A stretch of 64,000 nucleotides of DNA from Burkholderia pseudomultivorans (lineage in GTDB: Bacteria > Pseudomonadota > Gammaproteobacteria > Burkholderiales > Burkholderiaceae). Of this stretch, positions 8,692 to 18,631 are shown in pieces. The position numbers were made by a program, and so were the translations under genes. The first letter of the stretch is position 1, and every line of letters starts with the position of its first letter. The notes beneath the pieces were generated by a model. It was not told where the DNA came from. It saw nothing but the letters and a program-made list of their open reading frames with translations, and ran no database searches. The stretch spans positions 1-64,000 of the forward strand of contig NZ_CABVPP010000018.1 in NCBI RefSeq assembly GCF_902499075.1, in the 5' to 3' direction.

Positions 8692-11361
8692 TCATTCGAC
8701 GGTATACGCGAATTCGCCGGCCTCGTCCGCGCGCACCGCGATGCGCGCGATGGCCGCGCCGTCGGCGATCCGGCCCAGCACATGGCCCGCAATCTCCGGC
8801 AGCAGCGTGCCGTTCAGGATGTGGTCGACGTTGCGGGCGCCCGAGTCGACCTCGGTGCAGCGCGCGAGCACCGCATCGACGAGCGACTCGTCCCACTCGA
8901 ACACGGCCTTGTGGTTCGCCTCGATCCGGCGGCGGATCCGCTCGAGCTTCAGCTCGATGATCTCGGCCAGCACGTCGTCGGAGATCGGGTAGTACGGCAC
9001 CACCTTCATCCGGCCGAGGAACGCGGGCTTGAAGGTCTTGTACAGCTGCGGGCGCAGCGCGTCGGCGAGCGCGTCCGGATCGGGCAACTCCTCGGCCGGC
9101 TTGTTCAGGCATGCCTGCATCACCGCGGCCGAGCCGACGTTCGACGTCAGGATGATCAGCGTGTTGCGGAAGTCGATCTCGCGCCCTTCGGCGTCGTCCA
9201 TCATGCCCTTGTCGAACACCTGGAAGAACATCTCGAGCACGTCCGGGTGCGCCTTCTCGACCTCGTCGAGCAGCACGACCGAATACGGATTGCGACGCAC
9301 GGCCTCGGTCAGCACGCCGCCCTCGCCGTAGCCGACGTAGCCCGGCGGCGAACCCTTCAGCCCCGACACGCTGTGCGCTTCCTGGTACTCGCTCATGTTG
9401 ATCGTGACCATCTTGCGCTCGCCGCCGTACAGGATGTCGGCCAGCGCAAGCGCGGTCTCGGTCTTGCCGACGCCCGACGGCCCGACGAACATGAACACGC
9501 CGCGCGGCTTGTTCGGATCCTCGAGGCTCGCGGACGCCGTGCGCACGCGCTGCGCGATCGCGTCGAGCGCATGGTCCTGGCCGATCACGCGCGCGGCGAG
9601 CAGCGGCTGCAGGTTCAGCACGGTGTCGATTTCGTCCTTCACCATCCGGCCGAGCGGAATGCCCGTCCACGCGGCGACGATCTCGGCGACCACATGGCCG
9701 TCGACCTGCAGCGGCACCATCGGCTCGCCGCCCTGCAACGCATGCAGCGCCGCGACGCGCTCGGCAAGCTTGTCGCGGGCGGCCTGCACGTCGACCGGCT
9801 GGCCGTCGTCGGACGGGCCGCGTGCATGGTCGAGCGTTTCGCGCAGCTCGGTGATCTCGGCGACGATCGCACGCTCGGCTTCGTAGCGCGCCTCGTCCTT
9901 CGCCAGTTGTTCGAGCGCCGCGTCGCGCTCGGTGCGCAGCTCGCCGAGCCGCTCGTCGTGCGCCGCGCCGCCGGCCGCCTCGCGTTCGAGCGAGGCGATT
10001 TCCGCATCGATCCGCTCGATGCGCTTTTTCGTATCGTCGATCGCCGCCGGCGTCGCGCTGTGTGCGAGCGCGACCTTCGCGCATGCGGTGTCGAGCACGC
10101 TGATCGCCTTGTCCGGCAGCTGGCGGCCGCTGATGTAGCGATGCGACAGGCGCACGGCTTCGGTGATCGCGTCGTCGAGGATCCGCACGTTGAAGTGCTT
10201 CTCCATCAGCCCGGCCATGCCGCGCAGCATCGCGGCCGCGAGCGGCTCGCTCGGCTCCTCGACCTTCACGACCTGGAAGCGCCGCGCGAGCGCCGCATCC
10301 TTCTCGAAGTACTTCTTGTATTCGCTCCACGTCGTCGCGGCGATCGTGCGCAGCTCGCCGCGCGCGAGCGCCGGCTTCAGCAGGTTCGCCGCATCGTTCT
10401 GGCCGGCCTGCCCGCCCGCGCCGATGATCGTGTGCGCCTCGTCGATGAACAGGATGATCGGGTGCGCGCTCTTCTTCACCTCGTCGATCACGCTCTTCAG
10501 CCGGTTCTCGAACTCGCCCTTCACGCTCGCGCCGGCCTGCAGCAGCCCCATGTCGAGCACGTGCAGCGCGACGCCGCGCAGCGGCGGCGGCACGTCGTCG
10601 GCCGCGATCCGCAGCGCGAGGCCCTCGACGACCGCGGTCTTGCCGACGCCGGCCTCGCCGGTCATGATCGGATTGTTCTGGCGACGCCGCATCAGGATGT
10701 CGATCGCCTGGCGAATCTCCGCCTCGCGGCCGATCACCGGATCGATCTTGCCGTCGCGCGCGCGCTGCGTGAGATTGGTCGTGTACGTGTCGAGCGCGGG
10801 CGTCTTCGACGGGCCGGCCGCGGGCGCGCCGCCGTCGGCCGCAGGCGCGGCGTCGCCGTCGCCCGCGTCGGTCTGGCGCGGTTCGGCTTCGCTGGAGCCG
10901 GCCACGATTTCGTCGAACTTGTGCTTCAGGTCCGTCACGTTGACGTCCGCGAACTGCGCGGACATCCGCTGCGCGAACTGCGCGAGATCGGGCGCCGTCA
11001 GCAGCGCCAGCAGCAGATGCCCGGAACGGATGCGGCCGAGCTGCGAATCGAGCGACGCGATCAGCCACGCCTGCTCGAACAGCGCGATCAGGTGCACCGA
11101 GAACACCGGCGTGCGCGTGTTGCCGGTCTTCAGGCGCGTCAGCTCGCGTTCCAGGTCGGCGCGCAGCGCGTGCGGATCGATGCGGCTCGCGCGCAGCGCG
11201 AGCGGCAGGTCGCCCGCCGGCTCCTCGAGCAGCGCGAGGAACAGGTGCTCCAGATCGACCTCGTAATGGCCGCGCGCCAGGCATGCGCTCGCCGCGCGCT
11301 CGGTCGCATGCCGGCACAGCGGATTCAGTTTCGTGATCAGGGTCTTCAGGGGCGTGCTCAT
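8692..11361 (-). CDS. tssH: TssH (ClpV), AAA+ ATPase that recycles the contracted sheath
   Basis: 889-residue double AAA+ unfoldase. The Clp N-domain spans about residues 10-150. Walker A1 GEAGVGKT is at 235-242 with a downstream FIDEAH Walker B. A coiled-coil middle region precedes the second AAA+ domain (GPSGVGKT near 627, VLLDEVEKAHPDV). ClpV extracts TssC from the contracted sheath. Its length and the T6SS neighbours separate it from housekeeping ClpB. It lies within the leftward operon. Confidence 0.95.
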   Translation of the reverse strand: MSTPLKTLITKLNPLCRHATERAASACLARGHYEVDLEHLFLALLEEPAGDLPLALRASRIDPHALRADLERELTRLKTGNTRTPVFSVHLIALFEQAWLIASLDSQLGRIRSGHLLLALLTAPDLAQFAQRMSAQFADVNVTDLKHKFDEIVAGSSEAEPRQTDAGDGDAAPAADGGAPAAGPSKTPALDTYTTNLTQRARDGKIDPVIGREAEIRQAIDILMRRRQNNPIMTGEAGVGKTAVVEGLALRIAADDVPPPLRGVALHVLDMGLLQAGASVKGEFENRLKSVIDEVKKSAHPIILFIDEAHTIIGAGGQAGQNDAANLLKPALARGELRTIAATTWSEYKKYFEKDAALARRFQVVKVEEPSEPLAAAMLRGMAGLMEKHFNVRILDDAITEAVRLSHRYISGRQLPDKAISVLDTACAKVALAHSATPAAIDDTKKRIERIDAEIASLEREAAGGAAHDERLGELRTERDAALEQLAKDEARYEAERAIVAEITELRETLDHARGPSDDGQPVDVQAARDKLAERVAALHALQGGEPMVPLQVDGHVVAEIVAAWTGIPLGRMVKDEIDTVLNLQPLLAARVIGQDHALDAIAQRVRTASASLEDPNKPRGVFMFVGPSGVGKTETALALADILYGGERKMVTINMSEYQEAHSVSGLKGSPPGYVGYGEGGVLTEAVRRNPYSVVLLDEVEKAHPDVLEMFFQVFDKGMMDDAEGREIDFRNTLIILTSNVGSAAVMQACLNKPAEELPDPDALADALRPQLYKTFKPAFLGRMKVVPYYPISDDVLAEIIELKLERIRRRIEANHKAVFEWDESLVDAVLARCTEVDSGARNVDHILNGTLLPEIAGHVLGRIADGAAIARIAVRADEAGEFAYTVE

Positions 11362-11455
11362 GGCGTCGATCTCAGGTTCGATTGCGTGTCTTGTTGTCGG
11401 GATCTGCGTGCGGATGGAACGCGCATGCGCTGCATCGGCGAGCAGACCCTTGGAA

Positions 11456-12556
11456 TCAGTGAATCACGTGCAGCTCGTAGCGTGCATCCGCGCGGTCCTC
11501 GGCGGCATCGCGCGTGCACAGGAACGCGTCCCAGCCGAGCCGCGAGCCCGCGCCGAGCACGCTCGCGCCGACCTCGGTGCGCTTGAGCACGAGCTTGACC
11601 TCGTATTCGAGCGTGACGCCGGCCAGCAGCGTCAGCATCCGTTCGAGCGCGACGGCCTGCGCGCCGCCGGGCAGGAACGCCTCGTAGTCGCGCTTGGACA
11701 GCGGGCCGACGACGATCCGCGCGCGCATGTCGCGCTGCCACACGCGCTCGCCGACGAGCGCCGTCGCGCCGAGCACCGCATTGACCTCGCCGAGCACGCT
11801 CAGCTGGTCGGGCGGCACGTCGTACCACTTGCCGACGAACTGGTCGATCTTCACCGGCACGCGGAAGTAGTCGGACAGCGTGCGCTGCAGGTACGCGGCC
11901 GACATCGGCCGGTGCCGCGCGGCCAGCGCGTAGCCGGCGACGGCCTCGTCGAGCACGCCGCCGACACCGGCCGCGAGGCTGTCGCGCACCTCGTCGTTCG
12001 GCACGCCGGCGATCGCGAGCAGCAGCGGCAGGTAGCGCTCGTCGCGATCGAGCTCGTAGTGGAACGGCAGCCGGTACTTCTTCCACGCGGCATAGAACAG
12101 CGCGGTCGCGCGGTTCGAGAACACGTCGAAGAACGCGCGCGCCGCATGATCGCGCTTCAGGTGTTCGCGCGCGACGATCTGCTCGGTGTAGTGCAGCGGC
12201 AGCGCGCCCTGCCCGCCGAGCAGCCCGAAGAACGCGGGCGTCAGCTCGACGTGGCCGAGCTCGCCGGCCGCGAGCGCCGCTTCGCGCTGCTCGCCCGAGT
12301 CGAGCGGCGTGCCGTCGTCGCCATACGAACGAGCGCCTTCGATCTCGCTCGGCGGGAAGCCGAGCGACAGCGTGTTGCGGAATTCGATGCGCTGCGCGAC
12401 GACGTCGCCCTGCCGCCACGCGCCGGGCGCGTCCGACGCCTGCCGCGCGAACAGCCCTTCGAGCACGCGCACGGCCTGGAAGAACTCGAAGCGGTGCGGC
12501 TCGTCGAGCAGCGCGTCGACTACGCCAGGATCGATTCGCCGGTGCGGGGCTTGCAT
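11456..12556 (-). CDS. tssG: TssG, T6SS baseplate protein
   Basis: 366 residues, starting at the ATG at 12556 inside the end of tssF (37-bp overlap). The start MQAPHRRIDPGVVDALL and the following FEFFQAVRVLE are typical of VasB/ImpH proteins, which form the TssF2-TssG wedge. A longer open frame upstream is just the alternate frame of tssF, so the overlapped start is preferred. The overlap implies translational coupling. The gap to tssH is 94 bp with no obvious terminator. Confidence 0.9.
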   Translation of the reverse strand: MQAPHRRIDPGVVDALLDEPHRFEFFQAVRVLEGLFARQASDAPGAWRQGDVVAQRIEFRNTLSLGFPPSEIEGARSYGDDGTPLDSGEQREAALAAGELGHVELTPAFFGLLGGQGALPLHYTEQIVAREHLKRDHAARAFFDVFSNRATALFYAAWKKYRLPFHYELDRDERYLPLLLAIAGVPNDEVRDSLAAGVGGVLDEAVAGYALAARHRPMSAAYLQRTLSDYFRVPVKIDQFVGKWYDVPPDQLSVLGEVNAVLGATALVGERVWQRDMRARIVVGPLSKRDYEAFLPGGAQAVALERMLTLLAGVTLEYEVKLVLKRTEVGASVLGAGSRLGWDAFLCTRDAAEDRADARYELHVIH

Positions 12557-14355
12557 CGGATGATCTCCTCGCCGGTGCGCTTCGACACGACGACTAGTTG
12601 AACGAAACTGTTGAGGTGCACGTACAGCCCGAAGAAGCTGTCGAGCACGCGTACGAACGAGGCGAGGCTCGCGCCGACGAAGTGTTCCTCGTCGATCGTC
12701 AGCCGCACCTCGATGCCGCGCACGAAGGTCGCGAACGGCTTGCCGGGCAGCCATTGCACGGCACCGCGCTGCTCGACGCTGACCAGCCCGTCGATCTGGC
12801 GCGTCGACACGGCGGTGCGCCGCAGGTCGTACAGCGTCAGCATTTCCTTCAGCGGCGCGAGGCCGTGCGCGACCAGCGACACGTGATTCAGCGCGAGGTG
12901 CGACACGAGCCGCCAGTGCGCGGCGCGGCCGCGCTCGAAGCGCACGCTCTGCGTCGGGCGGCGCAGCAGCGCGATGCCGCTCGTCTGCGCGCCGCCTTCC
13001 TGGAACAGGTCGCCGCCTTCGAGGCCGAACGCGAGCATCGCCGGCAGGTCGCGGTTCGTGCAGGTGAGATCGAGGCTCAGCGTGTCGGTCTGCGGCGACG
13101 TCGGCTCGAAGTCGATGTCGACGATCGAGATCTCGGTTTCGTAGCCGGGACTCTTCTGCGCGACCCAGTCGTTGCGGCGCGCGAACCAGTAATGGCCGAT
13201 CCGCGCCGCCTCGCCGTGATGCAGCGAATAGAACGGCCGGAACTCGATCACCGATTCCTCGTGCGCCTGCTGCCGGACCAGCTTCACCGAGTCGATCGAA
13301 TACACCTCGTACGCGAACGCGCGCCTCGCCTCGGCGATCACCGGGTACGACACCGCGCGATGCGTGATGCGGATCGGCTCGCCGTGCTGGCGGAACAGGT
13401 TCACGATCGGCGTGCAGAACAGCCGGAAGTGGCTCGCGCTCAGCAGTTCGAGCAGCCGTGCGACATGCGAGTCGCTGCGCACGTCCTGCAGCACGAGATG
13501 CAGCGTCGCGCGCTGGCAGCGGCCCGCCGCGCGCGCGATCGCCGCGAGATCGAAGTCGACGAAGTCGAACTTGTCGGGAAACGCGAAGTATTCGGTGAGC
13601 AGGCGATATGCGGGGTGCGACTTCGCCGGATAGTCGATCAGCGCATCGTCCTCGTCGAAGCCGGCCTGCGCGATCGGCAGCTTGCGCAGCGCGGTCCAGC
13701 GGCCGTTGCGCTCGGGCTCGACATACGCGCCGAGCACGTTGACGAACAGGCAGTCGGTCAGCTCGGCGACGAACGACTGCTCACCGTGCAGGTGCGCGCG
13801 CAGCGTCGGCAGCTTCAGCGCGCCGAGATCGAGCTGCGCGGCGAGCGATTCGAACGTGATCGAGATCACGCCGGTCGCGTTGGACGGCAGCACCGTCGCA
13901 CTCGGCGCGAGCGCGACCGGCGTGTAGCGCGCTTCCGAGATGCGGACGGGCGCGAGCGTCACGTCGTACGCGGTGCGGAACCGGCACTGCACGCCGCGGA
14001 TCGGGCGGCTCTTGAGCTCGGTGCCGCGCCGGATCACGACCGGCTCGGTCTGCTGGCCCGGCGCCGCCGGTGCGAACTGCGCGATCGAGCAGGACGGAAA
14101 CGGCCGCAGGTAGTGCGGATACAGCACTTCCAGCAGCGCTTCGGTGAATTCGGGGTAGTCGTCGTCGAGCTTCTTGTTGATGCGCGCGCCGAGCAGCGCG
14201 AACGACTCGATCATCCGCTCGACGTGCGGATCCTCGCAGTGCTCGCCGGACAACGCGAGGCGCGCCGCGATCTTCGGATAACGTTCGGCGAAATCCCGCG
14301 AATAGCGCCGCAAAAACGATAATTCGCGCTCGTAGTACGGCAGCAATTCTTCCAT
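12520..14355 (-). CDS. tssF: TssF, T6SS baseplate wedge protein
   Basis: 611 residues, opening with the family signature MEELLPYYERELSFLRRYSRDFAERYPKIA (residues 1-30). It matches ImpG/VasA, the largest wedge protein of the baseplate. An in-frame ATG 48 bases upstream gives a 16-residue extension that looks unconserved, so I start at 14355. It overlaps tssG by 37 bp and lies 78 bp downstream of tssE in the same leftward operon. Confidence 0.92.
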   Translation of the reverse strand: MEELLPYYERELSFLRRYSRDFAERYPKIAARLALSGEHCEDPHVERMIESFALLGARINKKLDDDYPEFTEALLEVLYPHYLRPFPSCSIAQFAPAAPGQQTEPVVIRRGTELKSRPIRGVQCRFRTAYDVTLAPVRISEARYTPVALAPSATVLPSNATGVISITFESLAAQLDLGALKLPTLRAHLHGEQSFVAELTDCLFVNVLGAYVEPERNGRWTALRKLPIAQAGFDEDDALIDYPAKSHPAYRLLTEYFAFPDKFDFVDFDLAAIARAAGRCQRATLHLVLQDVRSDSHVARLLELLSASHFRLFCTPIVNLFRQHGEPIRITHRAVSYPVIAEARRAFAYEVYSIDSVKLVRQQAHEESVIEFRPFYSLHHGEAARIGHYWFARRNDWVAQKSPGYETEISIVDIDFEPTSPQTDTLSLDLTCTNRDLPAMLAFGLEGGDLFQEGGAQTSGIALLRRPTQSVRFERGRAAHWRLVSHLALNHVSLVAHGLAPLKEMLTLYDLRRTAVSTRQIDGLVSVEQRGAVQWLPGKPFATFVRGIEVRLTIDEEHFVGASLASFVRVLDSFFGLYVHLNSFVQLVVVSKRTGEEIIRCKPRTGESILA

Positions 14356-14433
14356 CGACGACCCCGAAGCTCTTCCATTCCTTGCCGGACCCTGATCCGC
14401 CACCGGGCGGTCCGGCCCGCTCGGCGGCTTGAA

Positions 14434-14919
14434 TTACGGCATTCGCGCCGCGCGCGCGCGCGTTACCGAATACTGCAGCGTCGACGGTTGCAGCATCGCG
14501 TCGAAGCTGACCGGCTCCTCGGCCGGATGCACGACGAGCAGCGCCTGGATCGCGAAATAAAGCGCGTTGGTCGACTGCTCGTTCAGCTCGAACGTCACCT
14601 GCACCTGCTGCAGCCGCGGCTCATGGCGCGCGATGGCCTGCTGGATCGACTTGCAGATGAACGCGCGATCGTAGTGGCTCGCGAGGCTCAGCCCGGCGAA
14701 ATCGTTCAGCCCGTAGGTCAGCACCGACTTCTGGCACTCCGGCAGCGCGGCCAGTTCGGACTCGGTGTGCGCGATACGGGTATTGAGGATCGCCTCGACG
14801 TCGCGGGCGACCGTGTTCTTCAGCTCGTCCAGCGACAATTGCCGCATCGCCGCCGAGGCCGGCAGGTGCGGTTCGTCGTCGAACAGCTTGTCGAGAAAAC
14901 TCGGTTCGAATCGTTTCAT
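14434..14919 (-). CDS. tssE: TssE, gp25-like baseplate protein
   Basis: 161 residues, starting MKRFEPSFLDKLFDD. The middle section has the gp25-like features of TssE (RDVEAILNTR, then YGLNDFAGLSL). TssE sits at the base of the sheath like T4 gp25 and seeds its polymerisation. An upstream in-frame start would add 19 Arg-rich residues and is rejected. Hcp lies 63 bp upstream in the same orientation. Confidence 0.92.
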   Translation of the reverse strand: MKRFEPSFLDKLFDDEPHLPASAAMRQLSLDELKNTVARDVEAILNTRIAHTESELAALPECQKSVLTYGLNDFAGLSLASHYDRAFICKSIQQAIARHEPRLQQVQVTFELNEQSTNALYFAIQALLVVHPAEEPVSFDAMLQPSTLQYSVTRARAARMP

Positions 14920-14982
14920 CGGCCGGTGCGCAACAGCGAAAACGGCAACGGAGCGCCGCGCGCCCCGTTGCCGCAACCGACC

Positions 14983-15486
14983 TTAGACCGCGTAGGTCTT
15001 GTCGTTCTTGGTCAGGCTCCAGGCGCCCTGCGTGTTGCCGCCCTGGTTGCCGCCGATCTTCTGCTGGGTCTGCTTCCACTGCACGGCTGCGTACTTCAGC
15101 GAGAACGTCTCGATCGGCAGGCCTTCCTCGCGGACGCTCGGCGCGATGCTCGAGATGATCACGTACTTCAGCTTGACTTCCAGGTACTGCACGCGCTTGC
15201 CTTCACCGTCCGCGCGCGAGAAATGGACCGTCACTTCGTCGAACGTGGTGCCGCCCGACGCGTGCTGATACAGCAGCGGGCTCGACGAATCGATTTCCTT
15301 CGTGAAGATCATGTCGCCGTGCTCGCAACGCGTCATCGTGTGACCGCCTGCGGTCGATGCGGTTGCCGAACGCGGCTGCAGGATCGAGTGATCCCACGAT
15401 TTCAGTTCGATCCAGCCCTGATGGTCCTTGTCCGCGGATTCGCCCTTCACCGCCGGACTACCAAACTGCAAGTGCATATGTAACAT
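14983..15486 (-). CDS. hcp: Hcp (TssD), secreted T6SS tube protein
   Basis: 167 residues, starting MLHMHLQFGSPAVKGES. It has the Hcp pattern of a short N-terminal strand, GWIELKSWDHS, then FTKEIDSSSPLLYQ and a KYAAVQWKQT-type C-terminal strand. Hexameric rings stack into the inner tube and can carry small effectors. There is no C-terminal toxin extension, so it is a structural Hcp. A 70-bp gap to tssC with a small GC hairpin may allow separate control of Hcp abundance. Confidence 0.95.
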   Translation of the reverse strand: MLHMHLQFGSPAVKGESADKDHQGWIELKSWDHSILQPRSATASTAGGHTMTRCEHGDMIFTKEIDSSSPLLYQHASGGTTFDEVTVHFSRADGEGKRVQYLEVKLKYVIISSIAPSVREEGLPIETFSLKYAAVQWKQTQQKIGGNQGGNTQGAWSLTKNDKTYAV

Positions 15487-15556
15487 GGCCCTTCGACTCC
15501 CCAAAGAGGTGGTTTTAACGTCCTACCCAGGCGGCCCGCCCAGGCGATTTGCTCGC

Positions 15557-17047
15557 TTATGAATTTGCCGGTTTGGGCAGATCAGCGACAAGCCGCAGAG
15601 AAATCGAGAGTTCGTCGAGCTGGAAGTGCGGGCGCAGGAATGCGACCGAACGATACGAGCCCGGCTTGCCCGGAATCTCCGCTACTTGTATGGATGCCTC
15701 GCGCAGCGGGAATTGCGCCTTCTGCTCCTGCGACGCGTTGTCGTCGAGCAGCACATACTGCGAAATCCACCGGTTGAGGAATGTCTCCACGTTCTGCGCC
15801 GACGCGAAGCTGCCGATCTTGTCGCGCATCATCGCCTTCAGGTAGTGCGCGACGCGCGATACCGAGAAGATGTACTGAAGCTGGGCGGACAGGACGGCGT
15901 TCGCGTTCGCGCTGTCGGTGCTGTATTTCTTCGGCTTCTGCACCGATTGCGCGGCGAAGAACGCGGCGTAATCAGAATTCTTGCAATGGACGAGCGGGAT
16001 GAAGCCGAGGTCGCTCAGCTCCTTCTCGCGGCGATCGGTGATCGCGATCTCGGTCGGGCACTTCAGCGCGACTTCGCCGTCGTCGGTCTTGAACGTGTGG
16101 GTCGGCAGGTCCTCGACGAGGCCGCCGCCCTCGACGCCGCGGATCGCCGCGCACCAGCCGAAGTCGTCGAATGCGGCCGTCAGGCGGGCGGCAAACGCCC
16201 ACGCGGCGTTGCACCACAGATACTTGTCGTGGTCGGTGCCGTCGACATCCTCGACGAAGTTGAAGCTCTCGGCGGTCTGGCCGTCCTTCGGATTGAACGG
16301 CAGGCGGCCGAGGAAGCGCGGCAGCGTGAGGCCGACGTAGCGCGAATCCTCGGAATCGCGGAACGACTTCCACTTCGCGTATTCGACCGTGTCGAACACC
16401 TTGCCGAGATCGCGCGGCTTGCCGAGGTCGGCGAACGACTCGAGGCCGAGCAGCTCGGGCGACGCCGACGCGATGAACGGCGCATGCGCGGCCGCCGCGA
16501 CGTGCGACATCTGCTCGATGAAGTACATGTCCTCCGGCTGGCGCGAGATCTCGTAGTCGCCGATCAGCGCGCCGAACGGCGAGCCGCCGAAGGTGCCGAA
16601 CTCTTCTTCGTAGACCTTCTTGAACAGCGCGCTCTGGTCGAACTCGCTCGCGCCCTTGAAGTCGCGCACGAGGTCGCGCTTCGGCGCATGCAGCGCCTTG
16701 ATCTTGATCGTCTGGCCGGTGTTGCTTTCCTTGACCAGGTAATCCATCCCGCGCCACGTGCTTTCGAGGCGCTGGAATTCCGGCGCATGCATCACCGCGG
16801 ACAGCTGCGTCGAGATCAGGCGGTCGAGCTCCGCGACGCGGGCGTCGATCGTCGCCGACAGGTTGTCCGACACGATCACCGTGCCGTCGAGCACCTGGTG
16901 CACGAGCTCGCCGATCAGGTCCTTCGCGCGCGCGTGCTCGGAATCGGATTTCGCGACCTTGCTCTTCTCGACGATATCGTCGAGCAGCGAAGTCCCGGCG
17001 GCGTATTCCGCGCCGCTTGCTTGGGCCGGAGCCGTTTGCTGGTTCAT
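15557..17047 (-). CDS. tssC: TssC, large sheath subunit
   Basis: 496 residues, the usual length for TssC/VipB. It contains the conserved EFQRLESTWRGMDYLV region, a GDYE motif, and the C-terminal RPHFQLDELSISLRLVADLP that joins the sheath handle. With TssB it forms the contractile sheath disassembled by ClpV. The start is 16 bp from the end of tssB, so the pair is co-translated. The gene has strong GC3 bias. Confidence 0.95.
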   Translation of the reverse strand: MNQQTAPAQASGAEYAAGTSLLDDIVEKSKVAKSDSEHARAKDLIGELVHQVLDGTVIVSDNLSATIDARVAELDRLISTQLSAVMHAPEFQRLESTWRGMDYLVKESNTGQTIKIKALHAPKRDLVRDFKGASEFDQSALFKKVYEEEFGTFGGSPFGALIGDYEISRQPEDMYFIEQMSHVAAAAHAPFIASASPELLGLESFADLGKPRDLGKVFDTVEYAKWKSFRDSEDSRYVGLTLPRFLGRLPFNPKDGQTAESFNFVEDVDGTDHDKYLWCNAAWAFAARLTAAFDDFGWCAAIRGVEGGGLVEDLPTHTFKTDDGEVALKCPTEIAITDRREKELSDLGFIPLVHCKNSDYAAFFAAQSVQKPKKYSTDSANANAVLSAQLQYIFSVSRVAHYLKAMMRDKIGSFASAQNVETFLNRWISQYVLLDDNASQEQKAQFPLREASIQVAEIPGKPGSYRSVAFLRPHFQLDELSISLRLVADLPKPANS

Positions 17048-17062
17048 CTCAACACTCCGTCG

Positions 17063-17578
17063 TCATTCGCCGTCTTTGTCGCCGCCCGTGCCCTTCGCGA
17101 GCTCCTGCAACTGCTGCGTGTTCTTCAGCACCTCGGACAGCAGATCCTCGAGCTTGTCGTTGCCGGCCAGCTTGTTGCGCAGGTCGGCGAGCTTCGAACG
17201 CGCCTCGAGCAGGCGGCGCAGCGGCTCGACCTGCTCGACGACTTCGTCCGGGTTGAAGTCCGACAGCGAACGGAACTTCAGGTCGACCGCGAACTTGCCG
17301 CCTTCCGGGCTCAGGCGGTTTTCCACCTGGAACGCGGCGCGCGGCTCGATCGCCTTCATCACGTCGTCGAAGTTGTCGCGGTCGATATTGACGAACTTGC
17401 GGTCGCGCAGCTTCGGCTGCTCGATCTCGGACTGGCCCGCCAGATCGCCGACGACCCCGACGACGAACGGCAATTCCTTCACCTCGATCGCATCGCCCTT
17501 CTCAACCTCGTAGGTCAGCTGGACGCGCGGCGGCCGTATTTTTTGCAAGCTTTTCTGAATGCTTTCTTTCTTGGCCAT
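17063..17578 (-). CDS. tssB: TssB, small sheath subunit
   Basis: 171 residues, starting MAKKESIQKSLQKIRPPRVQ. It has the VipA/TssB signature strand QLTYEVEKGDA and ELPFVVGVVGDLAGQ, and a charged helical C-terminus that pairs with TssC. It lies between tagM (41 bp upstream) and tssC (16 bp downstream) in the leftward operon. Confidence 0.95.
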   Translation of the reverse strand: MAKKESIQKSLQKIRPPRVQLTYEVEKGDAIEVKELPFVVGVVGDLAGQSEIEQPKLRDRKFVNIDRDNFDDVMKAIEPRAAFQVENRLSPEGGKFAVDLKFRSLSDFNPDEVVEQVEPLRRLLEARSKLADLRNKLAGNDKLEDLLSEVLKNTQQLQELAKGTGGDKDGE

Positions 17579-17618
17579 CTCGACGGCTCCCAGGTTGGTT
17601 GTGGTTTGGTCGATCCGC

Positions 17619-18257
17619 TCAGCGCAGCGCGCTGAACGGGTCGCCGCCCTTCTGCGGCGTGCCGGCGCTCACCGGCGGGGGCGGGGGCGGCGTGGTTGCC
17701 GCGCCGCTGTCGGCGGCCTCTGTACGGGCCGTTGCTTTCGGACGATGCAGCCGGGTGCGCGTCCACTTCTTGGGCTGCGCCTTCTGCTCCGGCGGGAACA
17801 GCGCATTCTCGCCCAGCGTTTCGCGCAGCTGCTTCGCCAGCGCCTGTGCGTCCGACTTCGCATCGCCCGCGAGCGAGGCATCCTGACGCAGCTCGCCGAG
17901 CGACTGCGTCGCGATGCGCAGGCCCGCGACGGCCAGCACGCTCTTCGCCTGACGGTCGGTCGCGTCGCGCTGCAGCGCTTCCTGGGCGGCGACGATCGCC
18001 TGGCCATAGTGGTTCTGGGCGAACTGGATCTGCGCGATGCGCGACCACGGTTCCTCGCGCGTCGGGTCCGACTTCGCGAGCTGCTGGTAAAGGCCGAGCG
18101 CCTTGTCCTGATCGCCCGATTTCGCAACCGCGTCCGCATCGGCCAGCGACTTGTTGAATACATCGGCGGTCGGCGGCGTCGGCTGGGTCGCACAGCCGGC
18201 GATCACGCCGCAGGCCAGCACTACCCCGGACAATTTTGCGAAGAGACGGTCTTTCAT
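17619..18257 (-). CDS. tagM: TagM, T6SS-associated TPR lipoprotein
   Basis: 212 residues. The signal sequence ends in the lipobox VIAGC (Cys22). TPR-like helical repeats follow (ALGLYQQLAKSDPTREEPWSRIAQIQFAQ and a second repeat), then a charged, Pro-rich C-terminus. It is a probable outer-membrane lipoprotein that assists T6SS assembly, a role inferred from position and TPR content. A GTG 12 bases upstream is possible but the ATG gives a normal lipoprotein signal. It is the first gene of the nine-gene leftward operon. Confidence 0.82.
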   Translation of the reverse strand: MKDRLFAKLSGVVLACGVIAGCATQPTPPTADVFNKSLADADAVAKSGDQDKALGLYQQLAKSDPTREEPWSRIAQIQFAQNHYGQAIVAAQEALQRDATDRQAKSVLAVAGLRIATQSLGELRQDASLAGDAKSDAQALAKQLRETLGENALFPPEQKAQPKKWTRTRLHRPKATARTEAADSGAATTPPPPPPVSAGTPQKGGDPFSALR

Positions 18258-18631
18258 CGTTATATCCACCGGCGCGTGAGTTTTAAAATCGTTGAGAATC
18301 TGGTTCTTTTGCTTTGCAAGAAGCGCGCGGGTATAGTACCGATCAATTTTTCATAATTCAATCGTCGCGTGCAGAGTAATTCCTTTTAAAACCGTGCGCC
18401 ACCCCCTCGAAAAGCCCGTCGCAGCACGCGTGCGACGATTTTCTCTGCGGCCGGAATGCGCAAGTTTTACTGGTTGCCGGGCGCATCGCCCGGACAACGG
18501 AAAAAATTTCCGAACGCCTGCCGCGGCGCGCGCTGCTTAATAGTTGAACGGTGGGATGGCCGGCATTCGCGTCGACGCTGAAATGCCCGGTAGATTTGAC
18601 AGGGAGTAAAAGGCGACACGCCGGAAACACG
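18258..18631. promoter_or_regulatory. Divergent control region between tagM-tssA and tssJKL operons
   Basis: 374 bp, AT-richer than its surroundings, between two divergent T6SS operons. I see three dyads: GTCGCA-N7-TGCGAC (18418-18436), CCGGGCG-CAT-CGCCCGG (18477-18493), and an A/T-rich CGGAAA-N3-TTTCCG just after it. No convincing sigma-70 or sigma-54 boxes could be assigned by eye. Promoters for both operons must lie here. Confidence 0.5.
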
